A DNA stretch of 13,965 nt, taken from NCBI GenBank assembly GCA_020445165.1, contig JAGRHE010000062.1, positions 1-13,965 of the forward strand. The letters are read 5' to 3'. The notes beneath the pieces were generated by a model. It had not been told where the DNA came from. It saw only the letters and a list, made by a program, of their open reading frames with translations, and did not search any database. Positions 1 through 5,973 of this stretch are shown here, in pieces (positions within the stretch are counted from its first letter, which is position 1; each line of letters begins with the position of its first letter). This DNA is from Gammaproteobacteria bacterium. Lineage in GTDB: Bacteria > Pseudomonadota > Gammaproteobacteria > Chromatiales > Sedimenticolaceae. Position numbers and translations under genes: made by a program.

Positions 1-65
1 AGAGCAGCTACGCTGAACGGCATCCAGAGATCTACCGGCAGCTGACGAAGCCTGCGAGCAAGTGA
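1..65 (+). CDS. 3' end of an unidentified gene (partial, runs in from the left edge)
   Basis: Reading in frame from base 3 gives 20 sense codons ending in RQLTKPASK and a TGA at 63-65. The other two plus-strand frames close within the first 45 bases. The residues use common codons for this genome, are mostly hydrophilic, and end in a basic tail. A strong hairpin follows ten bases after the stop, which fits the end of a gene. There is too little protein to name a family. The gene converges on the sodium-channel gene on the opposite strand. Confidence 0.45.
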   Translation, partial: SSYAERHPEIYRQLTKPASK

Positions 66-74
66 TGGCATGGC

Positions 75-98
75 GCGCTCGCCACAGCTGGCGAGCGC
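75..98. terminator. Hairpin between convergent genes, possible bidirectional terminator
   Basis: Bases 75-84 and 89-98 form a perfect 10-bp GC-rich stem around a CAGC loop. It sits between the stop of the left-edge plus-strand gene (65) and the stop of the minus-strand channel gene (106). No T-run follows directly on either strand (a run of five T starts at 112), so intrinsic termination is plausible rather than certain. Confidence 0.4.
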
Positions 99-105
99 AC
101 CCCGC

Positions 106-921
106 TCAGCGTTTTTCCAGCAGGCCGCGCAGATGGCCGATCTCGGCGCGCAGCGCGCGCAGTTCGTCGTGTAGGCCATGCTGTTCGGAATGCACGAGCT
201 GGCCGATCTCGGCAGTCTCCTTGCGGTTCTGTTCCTCGACCATGGTCTGCATGGTGTTGACGATGATGGCGATGAACAGGTTGAGCATGGTGAAGGTCGC
301 GATCAGGATGAACGGCACGAAAAAGGCCCAGGCCCAGGGGAAGGCATCCATGACCGGGCGGGCGATGCCCATCGACCAGCTCTCCAGGGTCATGACCTGG
401 AACAGCGTATACATCGATGCGCCGATGCTGCCGAACCAGTCCGGAAAACGGCTGCCGAAGAATCCGGTTGCCATGACCGCGGCCACATAGAACACGATCA
501 CCAGCAGCCCCGCGATCGACAGTATGCCGGGCACGGCGCGCAGCAGCGATTCGACGACGAAGCGGAAGCGCGGCACCATCGAGACCAGGCGCAGCACGCG
601 CAGGACGCGCAACACGGTGAGCGGTCCGCTGGACGGGATCAGCGCGACACCGACCACGGCGAAATCAAAAAGGTTCCAGGGGTTGCGAAAGAACCGGCCG
701 CCGAACGCGAACAGTTTGACCAGGATCTCGCTCACGAACACGGCCAGGAGCGTGCGGTCGATCAGCTGCAGCACGCCACCCGCGGATTGCATGATCCGGG
801 ACGATGTCTCCAGTCCGAGCGTTATCGCGTTGATGACGATCAGCACGATGATGATGCGTTGGACCCTTCGCGATTCGATCCATTGACCGAGCCTTTGTCG
901 CAGTGACGATGGATGCTGCAT
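106..921 (-). CDS. Bacterial voltage-gated sodium channel (NaChBac/NavAb family)
   Basis: Predicted 271-residue single-repeat, six-helix channel subunit that should form a tetramer in the inner membrane and pass Na+ inward on depolarisation. S1 (about 22-40), S2 (50-73, with the acidic E65), S3 (80-96, D86) and S4 (about 99-115) form the voltage sensor; S5 (130-154), pore loop and S6 (197-227) form the pore. The selectivity filter TLESWSM at residues 178-184 is the sodium signature of NavAb/NaChBac. Residues 228-271 are charged and heptad-like, matching the C-terminal coiled coil of the family. Arginines R105, R108 and R111 are regularly spaced in S4, but the position of the first gating arginine is T102. 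The ATG at 921 was chosen because AGAGG precedes it and it begins just before S1; an upstream in-frame start would run back into the DUF457 gene. It lies 34 bases after that gene, probably in one transcript. The family assignment is firm; the symbol is left empty because usage varies. Confidence 0.93.
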   Translation of the reverse strand: MQHPSSLRQRLGQWIESRRVQRIIIVLIVINAITLGLETSSRIMQSAGGVLQLIDRTLLAVFVSEILVKLFAFGGRFFRNPWNLFDFAVVGVALIPSSGPLTVLRVLRVLRLVSMVPRFRFVVESLLRAVPGILSIAGLLVIVFYVAAVMATGFFGSRFPDWFGSIGASMYTLFQVMTLESWSMGIARPVMDAFPWAWAFFVPFILIATFTMLNLFIAIIVNTMQTMVEEQNRKETAEIGQLVHSEQHGLHDELRALRAEIGHLRGLLEKR

Positions 922-955
922 ATTGCCTCTGTCGGGTAACTGTGTGCCTGGGGTA

Positions 956-1972
956 TCAGCGGGGCGTTTCGATCGGTTCGCCGAGCATGCGCGGCAACAG
1001 CCAGGCGAAGCCGTCTGCGACCGGAATCCGGTTGCTGTAGCGTAGCGGCTCGATCGCGCGCAACGGGCTGGCGTGCTCCGCGAAACCGAACGAGAACGCA
1101 AAGTAGGGATGCTGACCCATGCGCAGGTCGGTGATGCGAACGACCCGGCCGTCGTCGGTCAGCGAATAGAAGCCTTTGGAAAAGTCGCGCACAAGGTTGG
1201 CCGATGCGAAATCCCGGGTTGCGTCTTCCAGCTTGCCGCCGCGCTCGAAGGTGTCGAAACGGATGCCGTCATCCGGATGCCTGATCGCGTCGGCCAGGGC
1301 ATGGAAGCCCTCGTGGTAGCGATCGCCGTCGACCACGACGATGCGCCAGAGCAGGGTGTTGAATGGCGTCGGCGTGACCAGGATGTGCGCGGCTGGAACG
1401 TCTTTGGCAACCGGTGACTGGAGCACCTGCTGCGTCACGTAAGCCTGCGCCGCCAGTGACCAGGCGGCATACAGTGTCGAGAGGGCCAGTCCGGCCGTGT
1501 TCCAGCGTAAGCGCAGTGACGAGCGCGCCAGCAGCGCGCCGCCGATGCCGATCAGCAAGGGCAGTGTGTACAGCGGGTCGATGATGAACAGGCTGCCGGC
1601 ACCGAAGGGGTGGTCGGTGAACGGCAGCCCCAGGCGCGTGCCATACACGGTCATCGCGTCGAGCAGGCTGTGCGTGAAAAGGCCGAATGCGACCATGGCG
1701 CACCAGCGCAGGTAGAGTCCGCGTGCACCGTCAAGCAGGACGAACAGCCCCGCCAGCACGGGAGTTGCCAGCGCCTGGTAGAACAGTGAATGGGTTTCGG
1801 CGCGATGCAGCACCATGTCGCGCACCGGGTCGCCCTTGTCGATGAACACATCGAGATCCGGCAGGGTGCCGACGATCGCACCCGACAGTGCGGCTTTCCA
1901 CACCGGGATGTGTCTGCCCAGGACCGCGATGCCGACCGCCGCTCCCAGGGCCGCCTGGGACACTGAATCCAA
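956..1972 (-). CDS. Membrane metal-dependent hydrolase, DUF457/YdjM-like
   Basis: Encodes 338 residues of a multi-pass inner-membrane protein of the YdjM/LexA-binding-type metal-dependent hydrolase family (DUF457). The actual substrate of this family is not established. Visible family marks are a PDLD motif near residues 38-41, the HRAETHSL motif, and HSLLDAMTVYGTRL in a later helix; these His/Asp residues are the likely metal ligands. The C-terminal half is less hydrophobic and carries the TPTPFNTLLWR and DLRMG motifs seen in the longer proteobacterial members. I chose the TTG at 1972: AAGGAGG lies at 1986-1980 with seven bases of spacing, and the resulting N-terminus (M)DSVSQAALGAAVG matches the family. 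An ATG at 2035 would add 21 residues without a visible ribosome binding site. It is the first gene of a probable two-gene unit with the sodium channel and is divergent from the AraC/alkyltransferase gene. Confidence 0.85.
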   Translation of the reverse strand: MDSVSQAALGAAVGIAVLGRHIPVWKAALSGAIVGTLPDLDVFIDKGDPVRDMVLHRAETHSLFYQALATPVLAGLFVLLDGARGLYLRWCAMVAFGLFTHSLLDAMTVYGTRLGLPFTDHPFGAGSLFIIDPLYTLPLLIGIGGALLARSSLRLRWNTAGLALSTLYAAWSLAAQAYVTQQVLQSPVAKDVPAAHILVTPTPFNTLLWRIVVVDGDRYHEGFHALADAIRHPDDGIRFDTFERGGKLEDATRDFASANLVRDFSKGFYSLTDDGRVVRITDLRMGQHPYFAFSFGFAEHASPLRAIEPLRYSNRIPVADGFAWLLPRMLGEPIETPR

Positions 1973-2126
1973 CGCTCGCCCTCCTTTTCTACGGAACCCA
2001 AAGATACCCGGCTTGATGGCAAGCGGGGCACACAAAATCCGTGGCTTTGGCGGCCGCTTCGCCTATTTGCGACGGCACAGCAGGAATCGGGTGGGCGTGG
2101 CGTTGGCGGGCCGCTAGAGTAACAGT
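1973..2126. promoter_or_regulatory. Divergent intergenic region
   Basis: This 154-base gap separates the divergently transcribed DUF457 gene and the AraC-alkyltransferase gene, so it must hold promoters for both. The minus-strand side carries the AAGGAGG ribosome binding site at 1980-1986. A small hairpin, GCTTG-ATGG-CAAGC, lies near 2013-2026. I could not pick convincing -35/-10 pairs by eye. Confidence 0.45.
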
Positions 2127-3020
2127 ATGTCCATGCAGCCCGTACAGATGCCGCAACCGGAAGAAGACGATTACGCCCGGATCGCGTCGGCGATCGCGTT
2201 CCTGGCGCAGCATCGTCGCCGGCAGCCGGAGCTGCAGGCGGTGGCGGATCACCTCGGCCTGAGCGCTTCGCGCACCCAGCGCCTGTTCAGCCGATGGGCC
2301 GGGGTCAGTCCCAAGCGTTTCATGCAACTGCTCACCGTAGAGCATGCCAAGCAACGTATGGCCGAGACCGGCGACCTGCTGTCGTTGTCGCTCGATGCCG
2401 GGCTGTCGGGACCGGGGCGATTGCACGACCTGTTCGTCAATCTCGAGGCGATGTCGCCCGGCGAGTACCGGCGTGCCGCCGATGGCATCACCATTCGCTA
2501 CGGCGTCGGTGGCACACCGTTTGGCAGCGCGGTGGTGGCGCACACCGCGCGCGGTATCTGCCACCTGGCCTTTCTGGCGGGCCAGGCTGATGGCGATCTG
2601 CGCGGCGAACTGCAATGTCGTTGGCCGTCGGCAACGCTGCAGCGCGATGATGCCTCTGCGGCCGGGTTGTTGCGACGCGTGTTCGCGCCCAGCCCGGACG
2701 CCATTCGCGGACTGTCGCTGTGGGTCAGTGGGACCAATTTCCAGGTCCAGGTATGGCGCGCCCTGTTGCGTGTGCCGTCTGCCGGCTTGCTCAGTTACGG
2801 CCAGTTCGCGCGCCTGGTCGGCAATCCGCGCGCCGCGCGCGCGGTCGGAACGGCGATGGCCAACAACCCGGTCGCCTACCTGATTCCCTGCCACCGGGTG
2901 TTGCGTGAATCGGGCGACTTTGGTGTGTATCACTGGGGCGGCGAACGCAAGATCGCGATCTGCGCCTGGGAGGCGGCGGAACGAATCCGGGTACAAGGTC
3001 GCGAAGACGAGATGGCATGA
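2127..3020 (+). CDS. AraC-type HTH / methylated-DNA-[protein]-cysteine S-methyltransferase fusion (Ada-like)
   Basis: A 297-residue bifunctional DNA-repair and regulatory protein. Residues about 17-115 form an AraC/XylS-type double helix-turn-helix, with the second HTH and its YRR end near 90-116. Residues about 122-205 resemble the N-terminal, ribonuclease-like domain of alkyltransferases. Residues about 206-285 are the DNA-binding catalytic domain: RAVGTAMANNP supplies the arginine finger and Asn hinge, and PCHRV has the acceptor cysteine C255. The enzyme should transfer an alkyl group from O6-alkylguanine (and O4-alkylthymine) to this cysteine irreversibly. The N-terminal Ada zinc/phosphotriester-acceptor domain of E. 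coli Ada is absent, so methyl-phosphotriester sensing by that route is not expected. The start could be the ATG at 2127 or the one two codons later at 2133; neither has a strong ribosome binding site. It is a single gene, divergent from the DUF457 gene. Confidence 0.92.
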   Translation: MSMQPVQMPQPEEDDYARIASAIAFLAQHRRRQPELQAVADHLGLSASRTQRLFSRWAGVSPKRFMQLLTVEHAKQRMAETGDLLSLSLDAGLSGPGRLHDLFVNLEAMSPGEYRRAADGITIRYGVGGTPFGSAVVAHTARGICHLAFLAGQADGDLRGELQCRWPSATLQRDDASAAGLLRRVFAPSPDAIRGLSLWVSGTNFQVQVWRALLRVPSAGLLSYGQFARLVGNPRAARAVGTAMANNPVAYLIPCHRVLRESGDFGVYHWGGERKIAICAWEAAERIRVQGREDEMA

Positions 3021-3078
3021 CGGCTTTGGCGCGGGTTCCGCGTCCTGCCGCGATTCCTTGTAAATGCGCAACGGCAAC

Positions 3079-3113
3079 GATTCGAAAAAACCGATCATCG
3101 TGCGTTTCGAATC
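3079..3113. repeat. 9-bp inverted repeat upstream of the eRF1-like gene
   Basis: GATTCGAAA at 3079-3087 and TTTCGAATC at 3105-3113 are perfect inverted repeats separated by 17 bases. The pair lies 58 bases after the alkyltransferase stop and 63 bases before the next ATG. It could be a hairpin ending the upstream gene, although no T-run follows, or a two-half-site operator for the downstream pair. The sequence alone does not decide. Confidence 0.5.
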
Positions 3114-3176
3114 CGAGTCGTGTCTTTGCCGCCTGCCCGCATACTTTCCCTGTCAACAACGATGGGAGAAGCACAG

Positions 3177-4295
3177 ATGCAAACGACCAGGGTGGCGGCA
3201 CTGACCGACAGCACCGGGTTGAACGACGAGTTGGCCGTACTGGCCGCTGTCGAGCCCAGTGATGCACCTTTTCTGAGCTGCTATATCGACATGCGCCAGG
3301 GCAGGGAGGCGTGCATGGCCTACCTGCAGCGCAAGATTTCTGCGATCGGGGCACCCTTGCACGGGGTATCGCGCATCGATCTCGACGTGGCAGCCGAAAT
3401 GGTACTGCGTGAGGTCGAAAGTCGCTGGACCGCGCATGCAGCCGGCATGGCGGTGTTCGCACGCAGCCTGGCCGGTGGGCGCCATCTTTCGGTGCTGCAA
3501 TTCGCCTCTGCGTTCGACAACCGGGTGGTCTGGTACCGGGCGCCGGAGATCCTCCCCCTCCTGGCACTGGCCCAACATGCGCCGCCGACGCGCGTGCTGC
3601 TGGCGCGAGGCGACAGCCTCGAACTCATGGATTTCGAGCTCGGCCTGGCCCGTTCGCACGCCTGGGCGCAGGCGCCTCTACTGGCCAACGGTCCGGCGCG
3701 GAACGGGGCAGGTGTTTCGGCACCACAGTTGATATCGGACGATCGTTCCCTGCACGCCATGCGGCGGCACGTGGCATCCGGTGAGGCCCCCTTGCTGTTG
3801 GCCGGCGATGTGCCTGTCATGCGTGCCCTGGCAGACTGGCTGCCGGTGCGTGCCGCCTCGCGCCTGATCGGGTCGATCGCGCTGTCAGCGCGCCTGCAGG
3901 GCGACACCGCCGTCACTGCCGTGCGCGAGCAGATCCATGCCATGCATGCTGACCAGGCACTGCAGATGGTCAACCGCCTGTTGCTGCGGATGCGCAGGCA
4001 CGGCAGCGCCGCGGCCGGTCAGATCGCTGCATTCGAAGCGCTGCGAGCCGGTAGTGCTGATGTCCTGCTGGTTGTCGACCGCTGTGGCGGCGAATCCGCA
4101 TCGGGACCGACGGCTTCCTGGGATCCCCTGATCGAGCTGCCGCGCCTCGCCTTCGAGCGGGGTGCCCGGGTCGTGGTCAGCGACGCCGATGCCTTGCGTT
4201 ACCTTGGTGGCGTTGCCTGCCTGCTGCATGGCCCCGAGGAACACGATGCCATGCCGCTGCCACCGGTGGCGCAGCATCTCGACCTGGTTGCGTGA
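3177..4295 (+). CDS. eRF1-like protein of the bacterial baeRF/Vms1-like group
   Basis: A 372-residue soluble protein with no signal peptide or membrane segment. The layout matches bacterial archaeo-eukaryotic release-factor-like proteins: an opening strand FLSCYIDM (about residues 33-40), a middle part containing VFARSL and the TRVLLARGDSLELMDFELG strand pair typical of the sugar-nonspecific RNase-like fold, and a C-terminal part with a helix followed by ADVLLVV resembling the eRF1 domain 3 (L7Ae-like) core. No GGQ tripeptide is present, so classical peptide release is not indicated; relatives are thought to act on ribosome-bound tRNA or in stalled-ribosome handling. The ATG at 3177 was chosen because GGGAG lies seven bases upstream; an in-frame start at 3120 has none. 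An HPF-like gene follows 15 bases after the stop, which supports a ribosome-linked role. The family call rests on pattern memory and is moderate. Confidence 0.6.
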   Translation: MQTTRVAALTDSTGLNDELAVLAAVEPSDAPFLSCYIDMRQGREACMAYLQRKISAIGAPLHGVSRIDLDVAAEMVLREVESRWTAHAAGMAVFARSLAGGRHLSVLQFASAFDNRVVWYRAPEILPLLALAQHAPPTRVLLARGDSLELMDFELGLARSHAWAQAPLLANGPARNGAGVSAPQLISDDRSLHAMRRHVASGEAPLLLAGDVPVMRALADWLPVRAASRLIGSIALSARLQGDTAVTAVREQIHAMHADQALQMVNRLLLRMRRHGSAAAGQIAAFEALRAGSADVLLVVDRCGGESASGPTASWDPLIELPRLAFERGARVVVSDADALRYLGGVACLLHGPEEHDAMPLPPVAQHLDLVA

Positions 4296-4310
4296 CGGGT
4301 TGAGCCGACG

Positions 4311-4610
4311 ATGCAGGTCCATCTCCATGTCACTGAGCCGCTCGACCGGGAACGGGTGAAACAGCGCCTGGCGTTTCACCTGAATGACCTCGAGGCGCAC
4401 ATCGAGCGCCTCGAGGTCGATGTCGACAGGCTGGTCGGCCCCGGTGGGCGTCGGTTGCACACGTGCAGGGTCACAGGGCATGCCAATGGGGCTGTTCTGT
4501 TCGATCTTCGCGAACGTCAACCCCAGCTCGATACGGCCGTGTCGCGCGCGCTCGGTCGCGGCGCCCGGCTTTGCCAGCGGCGACAGCTCCGCTTCCGCAA
4601 CCCCAACTGA
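4311..4610 (+). CDS. Small HPF/RaiA-like ribosome-associated protein
   Basis: A 99-residue protein that resembles the S30AE/HPF/RaiA fold. It has a leading beta strand (MQVHLHVTE), a long helix, a strand IERLEVDVDR followed by a turn GPGG, a strand with HTCRVTGH, and a final helix DTAVSRALGRGARLCQR, the same beta-alpha-beta-beta-beta-alpha plan seen in short HPF-family members. Such proteins bind the 30S A/P-site region and promote ribosome dimerisation or hibernation; the long HPF C-terminal dimerisation domain is absent. The basic tail (RRQLRFRNPN) would suit RNA binding. It starts 15 bases after the eRF1-like gene, has only a weak ribosome binding site, and is probably translated from the same message. 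Likeliest alternative: an uncharacterised protein with a similar fold. Confidence 0.6.
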   Translation: MQVHLHVTEPLDRERVKQRLAFHLNDLEAHIERLEVDVDRLVGPGGRRLHTCRVTGHANGAVLFDLRERQPQLDTAVSRALGRGARLCQRRQLRFRNPN

Positions 4611-4631
4611 TTCTCCCCTGGTTCAACACGG

Positions 4632-4661
4632 AGCACGGCGCAGCTCGGGCTGCGCTGTGCT
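4632..4661 (+). terminator. Long hairpin after the HPF-like gene, probable terminator
   Basis: Bases 4632-4644 pair with 4649-4661 to give a 13-bp stem (one G-T pair) closed by a TCGG loop, 21 bases after the HPF-like stop. A run of five T occurs only 12 bases beyond the stem (4674-4678), which itself leads into a second, 8-bp inverted repeat (4676-4683 with 4687-4694). Placement supports termination of the eRF1-like/HPF-like unit; the weak T-run keeps confidence moderate. Confidence 0.5.
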
Positions 4662-4689
4662 GTCTGCTCGGCATTTTTCCCGGGTTCCG

Positions 4690-4803
4690 GGAAAGATCGA
4701 AAAAATCGATGAATTTGTGTTCACTATTCGAATTTTATTTGTCTTTAGCGAGGCGCATAACTATCGCCATGGTGGCGCTGCAAGTGGAAATGGCGCCGTG
4801 TTC
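4690..4803 (+). promoter_or_regulatory. AT-rich upstream region of the mrp operon
   Basis: This stretch is much richer in A and T than the flanking genes and lies between the upstream hairpins and the first ribosome binding site of the mrp operon, so it very probably contains the operon promoter. TTGTGT at 4715-4720 and TTGTCT at 4739-4744 resemble -35 boxes and CATAAC at 4756-4761 resembles a -10 box, but none of the spacings is good, so I do not assign exact elements. Confidence 0.4.
4696..4710. promoter_or_regulatory. Candidate LysR-type (NhaR) operator upstream of mrp
   Basis: ATCGA-AAAAA-TCGAT is a perfect 15-bp dyad containing T-N11-A (T4697, A4709), the classical LysR-regulator geometry. 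A second dyad with the same ATCG-N7-CGAT core occurs upstream of the nhaR-like gene at 12064-12078. Binding by the encoded NhaR is an inference. Confidence 0.4.
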
Positions 4804-4817
4804 AAAGGAGAGAGTGC

Positions 4818-4943
4818 ATGATAGCTACATCGGTAATCCTCTTGGTCCTGGCGTTCCTGAGCGTTGCAGCGTGGGTCCATCGCTTGCGCCCGGCGCGTCT
4901 GGCGCTGCGCCCGTGCACTGACCGCACGGTCCGGCGCGGCTGA
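4818..4943 (+). CDS. Small membrane ORF (41 residues) leading the mrp operon
   Basis: An ATG at 4818 is preceded by AAAGGAG at 4804-4810 with seven bases of spacing, the best ribosome binding site in the operon. It opens a 41-codon frame ending at TGA 4941-4943, 16 bases before the mrpE start. The product begins with one predicted transmembrane segment (MIATSVILLVLAFLSVAAWV) followed by an arginine-rich tail (seven Arg in the last 23 residues), so a cytoplasmic C-terminus is expected by the positive-inside rule. I do not recognise a family. It could be a small accessory subunit, or a leader ORF whose translation couples to mrpE, which lacks a good ribosome binding site of its own. Codon use resembles its neighbours. 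Confidence 0.55.
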   Translation: MIATSVILLVLAFLSVAAWVHRLRPARLALRPCTDRTVRRG

Positions 4944-4959
4944 CCCTGGGCTTGGCGCC

Positions 4960-5421
4960 ATGCCGATACTCACGGCGATCTCGCTGCTGGCCCTGTGGGC
5001 ATTGCTCACCCATGCCGCGCCGGCATCCTGGCTGGTTGGTCTGCCATTCATCGCGCTGGCGATCGGCGCCGCTCGCTACCTGCGGGCGGGCGACGTGACG
5101 CCGGTCTCGCTGCCCGGACTGCTGCGCTTCGTACCTTTCTTCCTCCGGGAATCGGTACGTGGTGGTTACGACGTCGCCCGTCGCGTGCTTGGCCGTCGGC
5201 TGCGCGTGCAGCCCGGTTTCGCCAATTACCCGATCCGTCTGCGCGGCGAGCGCGCGCGCCTGCTGTTCGCCAACAGTGTCAGCCTGCTGCCGGGTACGCT
5301 CGCCGCCGATCTTGCCGGTGATTGCCTGGTGATCCATGCCCTGGATGCGAGCAGCGAATTCGAACGCGAACTCGCGCAGGTCGAATCCAGGGTCGCGCAA
5401 GTGTTCGGTGAAACCCTGTGA
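4960..5421 (+). CDS. mrpE: Mrp/Mnh cation-proton antiporter subunit E
   Basis: A 153-residue MrpE/MnhE-family protein, close to the family's usual length. Two N-terminal transmembrane stretches (about residues 3-20 and 24-40) are followed by the family's LPGLLRFVPFFLRESVRGGYDVARRVL region and a C-terminal soluble domain with the motif NSVSLLPGTL (about 108-117) and a DCLVIHALD strand. In known Mrp complexes MrpE packs against the antiporter core and is needed for full assembly. I chose the ATG at 4960 because it starts just before the first membrane helix, as in relatives. No strong ribosome binding site precedes it, so translational coupling to the small ORF ending at 4943 is likely. The next gene overlaps its stop by four bases. 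Confidence 0.92.
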   Translation: MPILTAISLLALWALLTHAAPASWLVGLPFIALAIGAARYLRAGDVTPVSLPGLLRFVPFFLRESVRGGYDVARRVLGRRLRVQPGFANYPIRLRGERARLLFANSVSLLPGTLAADLAGDCLVIHALDASSEFERELAQVESRVAQVFGETL

Positions 5422-5696
5422 ACGGCGCGGCCGCATGGCTCGAGCCGTTTCTGCTGGTGGCAACGCTGCTGTTGCTGGCGACCCTGGTGCTCGGACTGGT
5501 CAGGGCGTTGCGTGGGCCCGGCCTGGAGGACCGCATGTTGTCGGTGCTGCTGTTGGGTACCGGCGGCGTGGCTCTGCTCGTGCTTTTGTCGCTGCTGCTC
5601 GACATGGCCGCATTGCGCGATGCAGCGCTGGTTCTCGCCCTGCTCGCCGCAGTGGCGGCGACGGCGCTGACCCGGCGGGAGATCGATCATGATTGA
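5418..5696 (+). CDS. mrpF: Mrp/Mnh cation-proton antiporter subunit F
   Basis: A 92-residue MrpF/MnhF protein with three hydrophobic helices. The family loop RALRGPGLEDRMLSV between helices 1 and 2 (about residues 29-43) is intact, including the conserved Asp and Arg. It begins with GTG in a GTGA overlap with the mrpE stop and ends inside the start of mrpG, so its translation is coupled on both sides. It is a structural subunit of the hetero-oligomeric Mrp antiporter in the inner membrane. Confidence 0.93.
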   Translation: MNGAAAWLEPFLLVATLLLLATLVLGLVRALRGPGLEDRMLSVLLLGTGGVALLVLLSLLLDMAALRDAALVLALLAAVAATALTRREIDHD

Positions 5697-5973
5697 CCTT
5701 CTCGGCCTGCTTCTGATCCTGTCGGGTATCGGATTCTTCGCCGCGGGCAGCATCGGCCTGCTGCGCCTGCCTGACCTGTATTCACGCCTGCACGCGCTGA
5801 CCAAGGCGGACAATGTCGGGCTGGGCCTGCTGGCTGTCGGCGCCGCGTTGATCGATGGCAGCCTGCCGGTGGCGCTCCAGTTGCTGCTCATCTGGCTGCT
5901 GGTTCTGGCCTCCAGCGCGGTATCGGCACACCTGGTTGCCCAGCACGCATTGCGTCGCGGGGGTGACAGGTGA
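5689..5973 (+). CDS. mrpG: Mrp/Mnh cation-proton antiporter subunit G
   Basis: A 94-residue MrpG/MnhG/PhaG protein with three membrane helices. The diagnostic segment GLLRLPDLYSRLHALTKADN lies at about residues 24-43, with the LPD-YSRLHA core. The protein is a little shorter than many family members at the C-terminus. Its ATG overlaps the end of mrpF by eight bases, and the next gene starts in a GTGA overlap with its stop. It forms part of the small-subunit set E-F-G at the start of this operon. Confidence 0.93.
   Translation: MIDLLGLLLILSGIGFFAAGSIGLLRLPDLYSRLHALTKADNVGLGLLAVGAALIDGSLPVALQLLLIWLLVLASSAVSAHLVAQHALRRGGDR

Noticed and set aside
178..906. 242-codon open frame on the plus strand
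   Set aside because: Antisense to the sodium channel gene; highly charged composition typical of a shadow frame.
1989..3098. 369-codon open frame on the minus strand
   Set aside because: Antisense to the Ada-like gene, whose family motifs (PCHRV, AraC HTH) are unmistakable; the reverse product resembles no protein family.
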